From contig JAIYDP010000093.1 in assembly GCA_027487435.1 (NCBI GenBank), forward strand, positions 1 through 64,000: a stretch of 64,000 bases of DNA. Direction: 5' to 3'. Source of the DNA: Verrucomicrobiaceae bacterium (GTDB lineage Bacteria; Verrucomicrobiota; Verrucomicrobiia; Verrucomicrobiales; Akkermansiaceae). The notes under the pieces are model-generated. The model made no database searches. It saw only the letters and a program-made list of their open reading frames with translations, and was not told the DNA's origin. The position numbers were made by a program, and so were the translations under genes. Shown here one piece after another: positions 1 through 12,900 of this stretch. The first letter of the stretch is position 1. Each line of letters begins with the position of its first letter.

Positions 1-1089
1 ATGGCAACAACTGCAGTTTTCGTCGATCGAGCAGCTGCCGCTCTATGGGGAATATTTATTGCTGATGCTCTCTCGATGCCTGTGCATTGGTATTATGACA
101 CCTCGGCTCTGAAACGGGACTACGGCAAGATTTCGACATATCATGCGCCGAAAGAGAAGCACCCCACCAGCATTATGAATCTGGCAAGCACTGGTGTTGG
201 AGGGCGTGGCTCTCAATCTGCATCCATTGTCGGAGATGTCATTCTAAAGGGAAAAAAGCACCTATGGGGAAAATCTGGAACGCACTACCACCACGGAATG
301 AAGGCCGGGGAGAACACTCTCAATGCCCTCTGTTCCAGAGTCCTGATGCGATCTATTACATCTTCGAAATCTTACGATTCATCGCGATTTTTGAAGGATT
401 ATGTCGAATTCATGACGTCTCCTGGGTCTCATGGCGACACTTACGCTGAATCATATCACAGGGATTTCTTCAGCAATTGGGTGAGGGGTGTGCCTCCTGA
501 GAAGTGCGCTGGTGAAGAGAAACACGACACCCCGTCTATCGGCGGCTTTGTGACGATACCGCCCGTCGTTCTCGCGTCCATGGAGTTGGATACGGCATCC
601 TTCTTGACTCGGATCAAGTCTCATCTCTTTCTGACGCACAAGTCTGACTCGCTTGCCAGCTACGCTGAGATCTACGCTGTTCTTCTGCGAGACATTCTGA
701 ATGGAGCGAATACAAGGGTGGCGGTTCAAGCAGCGGGAAATAAGATCGGACTGGACATCGAAGCGATCGTCAAAAAAGGCTTGGCTGACGAGAAAGTTGT
801 TGGAGGAATGTTTGGTATGGCCTGTTATATCACCGACTCGTTTCCGAACATCTTATATCTCGCGTTCAAGTACGCCGACAATTTCTCTGAAGGAGTTTTG
901 GCAAACACGAACTGTGGTGGCGAAAATTGTCACAGGGGATCGGCTTTGGGTGCTATTTTGGGTGCTGCAAACGGAATGAAGGGGATCCCCGATCGTTTTA
1001 TCAACGACTTGAAGGATTCGGCCACAATCAAAGCTGAAATTGAAGATTTCTTGAATGCTGTCATGGTTTCGCAGAAAGCTGACTTGTAA
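1..1089 (+). CDS. ADP-ribosylglycohydrolase family protein
   Basis: A 362-residue uninterrupted frame of the ARH/DraG superfamily, enzymes that remove ADP-ribose from proteins or small conjugates with a binuclear Mg site. Seen: an N-terminal GIFIADALSMPVHWYYD block (residues ~18-34), which matches the ligand and metal loop of the subfamily, and a TNCGGENCHRGSALGAILGA block (~303-322), which corresponds to the C-terminal metal-binding helix region. The length is normal for the family. No introns are needed, unlike most neighbours. The ATG is the first base of the window and the protein begins in the right place for the family, but a 5' exon upstream cannot be excluded. The substrate cannot be inferred. 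The family call is secure; the catalytic state is not. Confidence 0.85.
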   Translation: MATTAVFVDRAAAALWGIFIADALSMPVHWYYDTSALKRDYGKISTYHAPKEKHPTSIMNLASTGVGGRGSQSASIVGDVILKGKKHLWGKSGTHYHHGMKAGENTLNALCSRVLMRSITSSKSYDSSRFLKDYVEFMTSPGSHGDTYAESYHRDFFSNWVRGVPPEKCAGEEKHDTPSIGGFVTIPPVVLASMELDTASFLTRIKSHLFLTHKSDSLASYAEIYAVLLRDILNGANTRVAVQAAGNKIGLDIEAIVKKGLADEKVVGGMFGMACYITDSFPNILYLAFKYADNFSEGVLANTNCGGENCHRGSALGAILGAANGMKGIPDRFINDLKDSATIKAEIEDFLNAVMVSQKADL

Positions 1090-1377
1090 GAATGTTCAAG
1101 AGTAAATACAACCACCAGTTTTGATAGGTTTGAATAGCTTATGGTTCAAGATTTCGTGTCACTCTCCAGCTCTCTCTGTAGACGCCGCTCCAAGCGTTCT
1201 CGTAACTTCACCTCCAGGAATGAGAAGATCTTCGAGTTTCATGCCCTCTCCTCTGCCATGAGTTTTTCTTGAATCTTGAATCCAAAGTAACCACCAACAG
1301 CAGTCCCAATTGAAATGACGAGAACCAACTTCCCCGTGCCCATAAATTTAAAAAGAGTCAAAAGTACCAAATATAGA

Positions 1378-2470
1378 ATGGAAAATTACATCGTGAAGAA
1401 GAAACTAGGTGAGGGTGCGAATGGAATCGTGTATAGCGGTAAATGCCTCACATCAGGCAAACATGTCGCTTTGAAGCGCGTGTTCCTGAGAAGCGTTGAA
1501 GATGGGCTTCAATTAACAGCCCTTCGGGAGCTTCTCGCTCTGAAATATGTACGGCATCCAAATGTATCAAAGCTTCTCGCTATATTGAAAGCGAGCAGAT
1601 TGTATCCCTCTTCAACTACTTTGCTGACAAGTCCTCGTTGGTTTTTGTTATGGAACATGCTGAGACGACTCTCTCCGAAATTATTCAAAGCTCTGTTACG
1701 ATCAGCAGTCAAGAAATCTGCTATATTGCAAAATCCCTTCTTGAGGCTGTTCTTGCTTTGCATGCAGTCGGCATAATGCATCGAGTATCCGCAAAAGTCA
1801 ACGACCTGATTCTGCAGGACATCAAACCCCAAAACGTTTTATTCACGTCAGAAGGCCATCTGAAGCTCGCGGACATGGGCCTCTCGAGAGTTTTTGACTC
1901 GTCGAGGCCATGCTCGCACCAAGGGGGCACAAGGTGTGTTTGCTGCCAACGTGAAGCTGACGAACAGATGGTACAGAGCACCTGAAATTCTGTTTGGGTC
2001 CAGAGCGTATGGACCAAGTTCGGACATGTGGTCCGTTGGTTGCGTCATTGCCGAATTGTTTGAGAGGGCCCCGATATTTTGTGGAGACACGGACATCGCT
2101 CAGGCCTGTGTCATCCAGTCGATTCTTGGCACCATTGATGAGAATTCTTGGCCAGTAACCACCCCGCCACTGTGAATGACATAAAAGGGATCCTCTATGT
2201 TACCCGACTTCGGAAAAATTGAGTTTTTACCGAATGCGAGGTTACAGGATGAAGTCATTTTGCCGTCCACGCCAAAGAAGTTTCGAAATCTCATTTTGGG
2301 GTTGCTTCGATATGATCCTAGTTCAAGGACGTCGCCGCAACTTGTGAATGTTTGTTTTGGTTACACTGACGGCGTAGTCACTTGACATGTTGACGGACGG
2401 CATGCAAAGCCATTCTGACGTGCGGGATTTGGTCACGGCAACGATTGCTGAAAAATCGAGGGAATCATAA
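1378..2470 (+). CDS. CDK20/CCRK-like cell-cycle-related (ciliary) kinase
   Basis: A protein kinase of the CDK20 (CCRK, Chlamydomonas LF2) type, which controls ciliary length and assembly through MAK/ICK kinases. Removing five introns (1564-1595, 1785-1817, 1934-1967, 2155-2187, 2344-2377; 32-34 nt) gives 308 residues. Seen: glycine loop GEGANGIVY, catalytic lysine in VALKRV, MHRDIKPQN, DMG in place of DFG, THQ-type activation segment ending TRWYRAPEILFG, then DMWSVGCVIAELF and ILGT. Several introns fall inside motifs (HR|D, TR|WYRAPE), so splicing is well defined. The start at 1378 fits the kinase N-terminus; an in-frame ATG at 1315 would add 21 residues. DMG instead of DFG occurs in some active kinases. 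CDK family is certain; the CDK20 assignment rests on the overall pattern. Confidence 0.88.
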
Positions 2471-2598
2471 TGAAGCCCGACTGTAGAAGAGGATATTATC
2501 AGCAAACGCGTATGCCAAGCACGGTGTGTCCGCGCCTAGGAAGTCGGCGACGATGTGTAAATATTAATGACTAAACTCAAAAGTATTCGAAATCTCAA

Positions 2599-4136
2599 AT
2601 GGAAAATGATTTGGTGTTGTACTATCGCCACCGCTTAAGTGATCCGTCTCGTCATGAGCCTGATGTAGTAGATGAATTTGAATCTGAACGAAGTCTATTG
2701 CTAGAGAAGTTTGCAAAGTTGGAGCAGGACGTTGCTGAGAGACACAACCTCCGATGGGAGTTGGGACGTAGAGACAGAGATATCATGGAATTACAAAAAG
2801 CTCTCAGCGATGTCAATGCCACTTTATTGAAGGAGAAACAGAGGGTCATAGATCTTTGTGCTGAAAACGATAACCTCAAAGGTTTTTATTTTCTGTGACA
2901 TCTGCTGACACGGCAGCTCAAGAAATGAGCGATCGGGTCAAGATTCAACAACTCCTTGCTCTTGCTCAACCACTGACTGAAGAAATCACCTTTTCAAAGG
3001 ACCGCGCACCATCTAAAGTTGTGAAGTCAAATCCAGTGGACTCCTTCGGGGGCGTTGATCTTTCCGCTGGACGAGCTGTGAGTGTCTTTTCACTATCTCT
3101 CACTCTAAGGGCCCGTCTCGCGTGGTACGGACGATCTACCTGCCAAACGACAACATCACGTCCATCAACTTTCAACTGGAGTCCATGAAGCTGCAGCTTG
3201 AAGAGCAGCGGAAGCTCTTCGACCAAAAAGATGCTGCGTGGGAGGAAGAGCGCAAGGTGCTCCTTGACGCCATGGCCTCGGCCACAGCGCGCGCTGATGT
3301 CGATCAAGATGGGCTGAGGCGGGAATTGCACAAAGTCGAGGAGTCACTGACGGAGACAACCAAAGGTCCGCCGCCTACGTCTCTGAGGCTGATCTGCCTT
3401 AGAACTTCTTTACCTGCGCCACGACACTCAGCGGTCGGAGCGGCTGCTGAAGGAGGACAATGAGCGCCTTGCAGCTCAATGCGAGTCCCTCTTGTCACGC
3501 CTCGTGCGCTTTGCTAATGATTGCTAGAGCCGAGGTGGCGGCGCTGCAGCGAAAATGTGATGCGGATGTTGCAGCGACGGCTGCCGCAAGCGACGCGCGC
3601 ACTGCGCGGCTGATGTCGGACTCCACGGCGACTGCGGAGCTGCAGGGGGATGAGATCTACAGACTTAAAGCAGAACTAGCAGGGTTGCGCGTGTACCACG
3701 AGAAAGTGGTCGCTGCACTCCAGCTCCACATCGTGAAACTAGCTGACAAGTGCAGACCCTCTGGATTGTGCTCAAACCTTCAGATGCAAGAAACTGTTTG
3801 TGCGGCGGCTGCAAGACTTCAATGGCCTTTCACAAGACATGGCCCTCCTCCGCAAGCAGCTTCGTTCCGTCGCCGTAGAAGTGAAGCGAAGTCTTCGCCA
3901 GACCCGCACCGAGAGGGAGCGCCCCGCCAGTGCTCGGACGTCAAGTGGCCGGGACCCTGACGACGATTCTTACATTCGAGTGCCTGGGCTGTTGCTTGCA
4001 TTTGATGCCATTGAGGTTTGATGTGCGCCCCGTGAGCTAACGGAACAAGAAAGGCCTACAGGCGGTGGAGGAAAGTATCGGCGACTTGCGGGCACACGAG
4101 ATCCCAACTGCGTCTGAGCGTGGGTGTGTAAACTAG
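2599..4136 (+). CDS. CCDC77-like centrosomal coiled-coil protein
   Basis: Spliced at 2882-2916, 3078-3109, 3366-3402, 3494-3527, 3750-3783 and 4016-4049, the gene encodes a 443-residue, mostly coiled-coil protein. It resembles CCDC77, a centrosome and basal-body associated protein of ciliated organisms. Seen: an N-terminal YYRHRL segment, a conserved LCAENDNLK...KIQQLLALAQP region, and the diagnostic RTIYLPND motif followed by LESMKLQLEEQ. After these come long heptad-rich stretches and a basic S/R/D-rich tail. The last exon (from 4050) ends at TAG. It follows the CDK20-like gene on the same strand by 128 bp, so a functional link to the cilium or centriole is plausible but inferred. The last two exons are the least certain because the family is poorly conserved there. 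Confidence 0.75.
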
Positions 4137-4240
4137 CAGCGGGTTGACGCTGGCGTAAGTGAATATGTTGTGATGCAATTACATTCATTTAATCAAAAGA
4201 ACAGATAGGACGTACATTGAAATACAGAAGAAGTGACACA

Positions 4241-6719
4241 TCACGAGCGCGTCACGTCGCCAACAATTTTGTCGCGCTCGCCGAGGGTCTCGGCGAGGAT
4301 GCGGTAGAGGAGGACGGGGGAGCAGACGAGCAGAGGGCCGATGACGACGCCCTGAAGGGAGAACATGTACAAGCCACCCATGACGGACATGCCGACGATG
4401 AAGTGGTGGCTGTCGTGGACCTCGCTGTAGATGGAAGGGTCAACGACAAACCAGACGAGGATGTGGCCGATCGCCATGGCGGCTGCAGCGGTGACGGAGT
4501 GGCTGAAGTAAATGTAGGCGCAATAGGGGAGGAGGGCAAGCCACGTGGGGAGGAATTGAATGAGGCCGGTGAAGCCCGAGACGAGGGCGGGGATGTAAAT
4601 GAGGGGGAGATCAAAGAGGGAGGTGATGAGCCAGGTGAAGAGGAAGTGGAAGGAAAATATGCGGACGGAGGAGAGAAGGGCGTCTTTGACGGTGCGCTGA
4701 AAAGAGTGCTGGATTCTATTTCTGGCGTCGATGAAATCTGATGGGAGGACGGACACGACAAAGTCGAGGATGAACTTGCGCTGCACGAGGAGGTAATAGA
4801 GGGTCGACCAAAAGAGCAAGGCGGAGAAGAAGAAGTCGATGATGGACATGGAGAGGGTCAGAATGACTGTCGCAAGCTGGCCGACGGCGCCTCTGAAGGA
4901 GGTGAGGAGGAGGGTGGAGTACTGGGGCAGGATGGCGAAGAAAGCGGAGGGGTCAAAGTAGTTTGAGAGGGTGAGGGTGTCGTAGACGCTGCGGACGGAA
5001 TGGACGACGTCAGACAAGGAGTGGAAGCGAAGCAAAGAGGTGACGCTGATGTTGTGGTGGCGCATGCGGAGGAAGTCAACAAGGGGCTGCGCAAGGGCTG
5101 TGTTGTTGAACAACTCCACCATGGGATCAAAGCCGAGGTTCGTCTTCAAGGATGACCTGAGAAAATCCCTGAAGCCGATGATGGCGTCATCGACAAAGTT
5201 GAGAACGTCCGCGTTGTGGCTGTTTTGGAACTCAATCAGGCGGTTGAGGCTGTCCTGCAGCGCCTGCATCAGCACCCGCAGCTCCGCCATCACGTTGACA
5301 GCCACCCACGTGATGGAGCCTCCAGCAACCACAAGTACCCAAAAGATGATGATGACCGCCTGCGATGTGAGAAGTTGACGATTGCGTCAGCCCCTACGAC
5401 ATAACCCGTCGCGGAACGCCGCAGATGGTCGCGGAAGTACGACGCGAAGAACTTGGCGGAGATTTCGACGATTTTCTTTGAGTTGCGGTGGTTTTGAAGG
5501 AGCTGGGCAGCATCCTCGGTCAAAATGCGCTCCAGCTCGACTTCCTTTGACTCTGCAAAGGCCTTGTTCAGCTTGCGCTTTTGATTCGACGACCTGAACG
5601 CTGAGCGGCGCTTTAAGCACTCTGCCACGGCGGCGCGGATGTAGAGGGTCCCGATGACGTAGCCGCGCAGCGCAGCCAAGCGGTGGGACATGGCCGGACC
5701 AGCTTTGACACGTACCTCTTCGGCTTTATTTGAAAAGGCTGTGGACAGCTGCATCGAAATGGCGATCACTTCCTGCGTCGGCATGTGAGGGGGGAAGAAA
5801 CTGTTCAACTGGTCCTGCGACAGAAGCGATGCGACGACAGAAAACGTTGGGTAGACTTGCCGGGCGGCCTGAGGGTCGGCTGTGCCAGAGGCGTGGGCAT
5901 GCCCTCTGATGCGGCGATACAAATAGCGCAGGATGCGATGGAACGAGATCAGCAGCGCAGCTGTGGAGACGACAAGGACGATGAGGCGGAAGAAGCGCAA
6001 TGAGAAGCTGTAAATGGCGTAGGCTGTGCAGATGTTGACAAGGCCCTGGAGGAAAAATGAATGCGTCGTATGGCGGAGCCAGAGGAGGCCGATGGAGCCC
6101 CAGACGATGCCCGTGCTGTCCGTGGCGGGGCTGGCGCTGGCGCTATCGGAAAAAATGTCCGCCATGAATAAATCGGTATCGTTTATTGATGAATCGGTGA
6201 GAGCTTCCTGTGGAGTGAGGCTGCGGCTGGAGGGGGTGTACCGGCTGAGTCTTAAATGAAAACAAGGAGACAAGGGACTTGAAGAGAGATTTCAATGCTA
6301 TCAGGAACTTGGAAAGGAAGACGGCAAAGGCTGTGTAAGGTAGGTATAGCGGATAGGTGATGTATCGGAAAATCAAGGACAAAGAAGAGCTGGACTGTGA
6401 AATGCAATCCTCAAGGTACTGGGAGAACCAGGAATGATGATCCTTGACAATAAAACTATGGCAGTCAGACTTCGTATTTCGAACGCAATTGCCTGCATAA
6501 GACTGCCCACATGCAAGGTGTCAAGTACGGCTCAAGAAGCCTGTAGTTGAGGTAGAGGACAGCAAGAGACGCTAAGCCAACGCCATTGGCCAGAAGTGAG
6601 CTCTCCACTGCACTCAGGCGTGCACTAAGACGCTCCTTGACAACAGTAGGACCGGGCGTGAAATCAATTGTTTCAGAGGGAGGCTGACCGATCGGTGTAA
6701 AAAAGCCTTTCTTCACCAT
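4241..6719 (-). CDS. TMEM245 / AI-2E transporter-like membrane protein
   Basis: A polytopic membrane protein of the AI-2E transporter-like family (bacterial PerM/YdiK relatives; eukaryotic TMEM245). Three introns (6443-6470, 28 nt; 6208-6241; 5360-5397) give 792 residues. Seen: an N-terminal membrane pair containing LTPCMWAVLC, a middle section with more hydrophobic helices, and a C-terminal block carrying family hallmarks. These are LLFWSTLYYLL, PALVSGFTGLIQFLPTW, the glycine-rich helices, and LQGVVIGPLLVC near the end. The reading frame continues to TTG codons upstream, but the first ATG is at 6719 and gives a normal cytosolic N-terminus. The transported substrate in eukaryotes is unknown. 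Its stop is ~105 bp from the end of the convergent CCDC77-like gene. Confidence 0.8.
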
Positions 6720-6912
6720 CCTTGCTCTAAAGTGCAATTTGTTAAAAAAATTGAGCCCATCTCTGTTTACTTTCGATTCGATGACTTACCATGAATGTGG
6801 ATAGTGAATGCGCGCAGCACAGCAGGAGGAACAGAAAATGAAGAAAGGGCACTTTGCTGTCGAGCTAAACCGCAGTGATGCGTCACGGAGTCGAGCAGTT
6901 CCACCAAGACAC

Positions 6913-9900
6913 TTACGAGTCGGACTTGGCCTCAATCAATGGATCCAACTGGGTTCCCCTTGCATTCCTCTGCCTGAGGAGGAAGACAACACATTCGATG
7001 GTGGGGGGGGGTATCCAAAGGAACCATAGCGTCGAGATTGCCTCGACATTAGGGACGAAGTGGACGGCGAAGAGGAAAGCACAGCCGCAAAGGGAGCAGA
7101 CGCAACGCAGCGTGCAGGTGAGAATGGCGTAACGCGAAGCCACGCCAACCCGCTCGCCCTTGTTTGAGCGGAAGCCGGCGCGGGCGATCGGAAAACGTGT
7201 GAATTCGAACGCAATAGTGTTGGCAACGACAGCTATCAAAAGAATGGCTAGCATTGCAGTCGTCGAGATGACGACATCCGTCCGAGAAACAGCGGAAACG
7301 ACGCCGCTACAAACGAGCGCGACGAGCAGCGAGACGGCATGATTACGCGCCGGCACGTCCGCCTCTAAGCGGCCCGAGGGCTTGACGCTGAGGGGCGACT
7401 TGGCCACGAGGGGGAGGACTAGCAGGCCTAGAACGAGCGCCAAGATGGCGGGGGCTGATTCGAAGCTCTTGGATTGCGAAACGACGACGGGGAGAAGGAG
7501 GAAGAGAGCGACGGCGGGTGCAAGATGAGCGTCGTTGCGGATGGTGCCGCGGAGTGTCCAAATGAAGAGGGAGAGCGCGCAGAGGGCGCCGAAGGCAATG
7601 GAGATGACGAAGAGGGGTGTCTCGGCACAAAAGGTGAGGAGCTGAAAGGCGGCTGCTTGGGCGCCTTGAACGACCCCTCGCGCAATGAGGGGCCATCCCC
7701 CCATGCTGACCTTTGACGCAGCAGCAGAGGCGAGAAAAGAGAACCAAGAAGGCGACAAGATCGCACGGAACCGGACCCACCCCCCCACTGCAACGACCAC
7801 CTCAACGACCCACCACACCCACGCGAATATTCCGCTCCACTGCGGCACAGGAGCAGAAGGCCAATCCGTTGAAACTGGGCTGAAAGCGAGATTCCAAACA
7901 TCCCCTCCACCGTCGACAGCGCATCGGACGGCATGTCGAGACACAACGCGCACAACCGCAGCAGCGCGGCAGACATCAACCTCAGCGGCGGTACGGCAGG
8001 CGGCGGGGCCACGTACGCTCGAGTCAACCCACGCGGCAGGGGAGCACTGGACGGGGGGAGATAAGCAAAAGTCCGAGAAGTCGTCAAGAAAGGTGAGGGC
8101 AGTGTGGGAGGCGTCAAACGAGGCGGAGGCGTTGGGGACGAGGAGGGACGAGGCGACGGGGGCGGAGAGGATGACCTGCGCTGAGTTTCTTATTTTTAGA
8201 TGAGGACAGGAGGCGCTGGGAGCGACGCTTCGGTCGATGGTCACGTTCACGGCGCCGGCACGAACATCAACACCCGCAGCGAGGGGGCCGGCAAAGCGGG
8301 CACCAAACTCAAATGGGGCGGTGATTGACAATGACCTCTCAAGAACTTGAATTTGACGGCCAACGTTGAGGCCGTCTAGGCCAACGCAAAGCAACGCCTG
8401 CACTGCGGAGGCCCCTTCGCTTCGAATCGACGGCAACGGAGCCCCGGCGGCTGGAGCGGCTTCCACCCGCCCCGCGCACCCAGCCGCGGACCACTCGACC
8501 GAGTCCGACGAGGCGGGATTTTTAAATAGCAGAAACGGCGGCTGAGGCATCTCCTTGTTGCAGTTGATGGCGAGGACAACGCCGCTTGCAAAAGGGGCGG
8601 CGTAAGTTAAAATTGAGCCTGCGGCAACTGTCACGTTTAAATGATTTGTTTGCATGCCGTCGTTAGAGAATGTGGCAGCTGTAATCGCGCTTGGGGCCGT
8701 CACATTGATTAAAGAATTTTCCGCTGACGAAACAAGAGCACCGCTGGAGATTGGCGCGCCGATGACAACCTCCGGGGCCGTTGTTGTGACGACCCTAACG
8801 CCATCAACGTTAGCGCCGCATGTGATCGCGGGGAGTGCCCCCCCCCCCAGCGCTGACCATTGCAGGGCTATCCAGGGGGGAGGGCTATTAATTCGAGCGC
8901 TTAGCGATGAATTGAAACATCCACCGCTAACAAAGAGCGTATTTGTTAAGCGGAATGTGATCGCAGTTTCCTCTCCAATAGCAAAAATGCCCCCCCCCCC
9001 CTCAAAAGCAACGCTTGAGATATCAATGATGCCCCCACGAAGAACTATGGCAGAACGGAGGGAACTAAACGACGCCGTGGACGCTTTTGTTAATTTTAAA
9101 ACTGCTGCAGAATCGCAAGGGGTGCCATCAACAGTCACATCAACGTCGCCAATTGCTTCCATTTCAAACATTTGGATCGACTCGCATGCAATCCGAAGCG
9201 CGCCAATAAGCGCAACCCCCGGCAGCGGCGAAGGGGGGGGGGCATTGTGAAGGTAGGCACTGACTCGCGCGGCGCCGGCAGAAATGTTGACGCGCATTTG
9301 AACGCCAGCGTCAACGGCGGCATAGGCGGCGACGTAGCTTGCGCGGTCGTAAGTCTGCAGGGCGATTTCGACCGACCAATCGGGCGGGGGGGGGTCAAGA
9401 CGGCCTTCGAGGACGATGCTTGACTCTTCCGCCATGGCAACGACCACAAATCGAATCGCCGTGTCAGCGTCGTACTGCACAATTGAGCCCGGCGTTGTTA
9501 TGTTGATGACCGTAGGAGCTGGCGCAGCCGCAGCCGCACGAATCGGCTTAGCGACGGGCTGCCGGCGAATGAAAAGACGGTCCTGCACGCGCAAGTTGCG
9601 CAGCGCAAGCGCGTCGGATGGCTGCGGGCCGACTGGCGCCACGACGTCGCCGTGGACGGAGGGAACGACGCCGCTGGTGGGGTCGTAAAGGACAAGCACG
9701 ACGTCTTCAACTTCGTCTGCGCCGAGGTCCAAATCCAAAGAAGGGGAGGGGGTGAGGAATGTAACAACATCAGGGCCAACGCCAACGTCAACTCGCGCTG
9801 GAGGCGCTTGCAGCGCAGGGCGCCACATCAGGACGTCGGCGCCGTCCGCCAGAGCCGCGGAAATGGCTGCGGCGCAGCCGTCGCAGGTCAAATTATCATT

Positions 9901-12900
9901 CGCAGCGCCGGTGGCGAAGACCAATTGGACGGGGCCAACGTAGTTAACTTGCGCTGGCACAACGTCCTGGGGCAGGCCACTTGCCGCCATGAGAGACCGC
10001 ATCCACGAGGAAGGAGGGGAGGGCAGGGGAGAGTCCGCATCTGCAACCCCCCAGGCGGAAACGACGTAGCGCTGAGCGGGTGCCAGTGACCCGACGGCGC
10101 CGTCAATTCGGACCGTGCTGGGTTTCGATGGGGCTACGATGATTGGGGCGGCTGTCTGCGCAAATGGCCGAGGAGGGGACGTTTGTTGATGTGATGGCGG
10201 CTCTGGGCCGATTGAGAGGTCAAAAGAGCCGTTGACGAATATCGCACGGGAGTTTGAGACGATGCGAACTGCATTCAGAGCCATGGCGGGAAATGAAAGG
10301 AGTGTTTCCGTGCTCACAGCCCCACTGCGGAATTCCACAGCGCTGCCCCCCTCTCCAAATTTGACTTCAAGACGCTCGATTCCATCAAGGAAGAGAGTAA
10401 ACCAATCGGAACCCCCCCCTCCATCAACAGAAGCAACAATCCTCCCGCCGCTGAAATCCCACACCAACGCGCGACCCTCAGCCCAAGCCTCGATGACAAC
10501 TGTGTCCGTTTGCGCTGGCGCATCGCCACCAACAACGCGCACGGCGCATCGGAAATTCGAGATGACGCCATTGCTGCCAAGCCTCACGACGTGGTCGCCA
10601 TCGTTTTTTAGCGTCACTCTCACGTCAGCTTCGCCATCACACCCTGTGACAACAGTTTCAATAACAGATCCCGCACCAGCGCCAATAGACCAGACGTCCA
10701 TCAGCGCGCCGTCTTCGGGCTGAACGAGAACCAGAGCGCTCAAACCGCCACCTACTCCGACGATATCAACGCGGCGCCGTTCCACCGCCGTAAAGGTAAG
10801 GGCGCAAGCGGTTGATCCGATCGACGATGTTATTGCAGAGGGCGTTGCGACGCTTCGCGCGCCGGGTGGGAGGGTGACGTGAAGAGAATCGATGCCGGCC
10901 CCGCCGAAGAAAGATGTGATTCCATCAAGGTCCTGAAAAGATGGAACCAAAAACAGATCATCCCCAGAGCCGCCAACAACGGCAAGAGAGCGACCCGCGC
11001 CATTCGAGCGGACGAACACCTGCCGCCCGGAGGGTCCCGCGACGGCGATGCGAAGGTTGACCGCAGCTCCGGTTTCAAGGGATAGTACAGCGTCTGCCGC
11101 AGCGTCGATTTGAGTTGACGAAACGGAAAAATTGGCAGGGAAGTTGAGGCTTAATGTGCCGATGGCGCCGCTGAGTGAGATTGGGCCAGCAAAGTCGCTG
11201 AGAGCGCCTCTCAGGGTGACGTTCGAGGACGGGTGCGAGGCGATGTCAAGAGCGCACGGAGTACCGGACACGTCGACTTGCGACAGAGGCAATCCATCCA
11301 TCAACCGCAAGGCAGCGCATTGAGATAACGCGGCGCCAGGGGCGATGTCAGTAGTCACGTGACTTCGGGAGACGGCAAAGACATTGGCATCGCGGTAGTC
11401 GGCCTGCCAAAAGCGAACGTCCACATATTGCGTGGGAGGAACTGCAATGGCCTGTGACACCCGCCAGAGGTCATAAATGAACGGCGCTGTGGCAGTTCCG
11501 TCAAATCCAATCTGACCAGATACGGGTGTTGTCACACGAGCGAGGACTGGAGCCGCCTGAATGAAATCGCCCGTCGGGAATAGGGAGACGTAGGCAGCGG
11601 CTGTGTCGGAGACGTCTGCGCCAATTGAGAGGATGGGGTTGTCTGGCGAAGCGAACGCGAGCATCGCCAAGTTGACGCGGCCATCGGAGATAAGGCGGCC
11701 GATTGTGGCGCCGGATGTGTGGGACCACAGCGGGAAGGTCCAGGACTTGTGCGCGAGCGTAAAGCAGTGAGTCCCAAAGAACCAATAACAGCCTTTTAAG
11801 TATAGCTCGAAGCCGGCACTCAGCGCGAGGCGAGTCTCCATGGCATCAAAAGGGTTGTGGCGGGCAATCCACCAAAGGTCGGCAAAGGAGACGAGGCCAT
11901 CGCCGTGTACATCAACAATGCGGGCGAAGCCGTCGAGCTCAATAAACACGTCCGCACCCCCCCTCACAATAAAAAGGCTGACCTCGACGCCACCAGACAG
12001 CCGCAAGGCAGCTTGCAAAGGCCACAAGGCGGCCCCATGTGCGTCGACCGTGCGGATCGCAAGTGCCGTTAAAAGTGGTTTCAGTGATTTCGCCTTGATC
12101 GCTGCGCAAAGGCCTTGGGTGGTCAAGGCGACTTCGCCCACGCGCATTTGAATTTGCGCACCAAGGCCGACAGTGACTGCGATGGGAGGGGGCGACCACA
12201 CTGGGATGTCCCACTGCATCATTGCGGTGACAACCAGGTCAGGAAACACAACTCCTACAAGCGGGGCATTGCGTCCGACAATCAGGGCGACAATGGTGCC
12301 AGGGATGTCAGCGAGGAAGTCAAATCTGACTCCGAAACGGCCAACAAGGACAGAGCTGAAGTACGCGCTGACTTTTGCCTTCGCTTCATCGTCGTAGGGT
12401 GGTGCGAAAATGAGAGGAGGGTCCAGGGCAGGTCTCGTGATCCGCGGGGTAACAAACGGGTCTTCAAAATTGGCGATGAAGTCGTCGATCGCACGCATAA
12501 CACCACATCCCTCCGCATCCAATTGCGCAACGCGCTCAAAGAGCTCTGCATCGTCTACGAGCCGCCCCAAAAACAAAAGAAAGTCAGCAATCCGGAAGTT
12601 GCAGTCGCTGCCGCAGAAGCGCTGGGCGATCTCGAGGACGCAGAGGTCGCGCCCAAAGAGGATCTTCGTGCCGCCGATGGGGCGGCGGAGAAAGCTGTTC
12701 GGGCCGATGATGGGGTCAAGTGGGGCGGTGACCTTACTCAACTCGCGCGCAACAGAGGCGGCCATGCGGGCAAGGAGGCTGCCAACGCAGAGGGTGCCAT
12801 CGGTGATTTGAAGCGACGGCGCTGGCAGAGCGTGCCCGACCTGCCACGCCCACGCAAAGGCGATGGAAGCGCGCCAATGAGGCAGCGCCACAAAAGTGTC

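Noticed and set aside
1564-1595. Frameshift or sequencing error in the kinase
   Set aside because: Removing a 32-nt GT-AG segment restores exact kinase spacing, and four similar introns lie in the same gene.
4217-4741. Plus-strand acidic open frame opposite the TMEM245-like gene
   Set aside because: It is an antisense shadow. The minus strand encodes a convincing multi-span family protein, and the acidic composition is what its complement produces.
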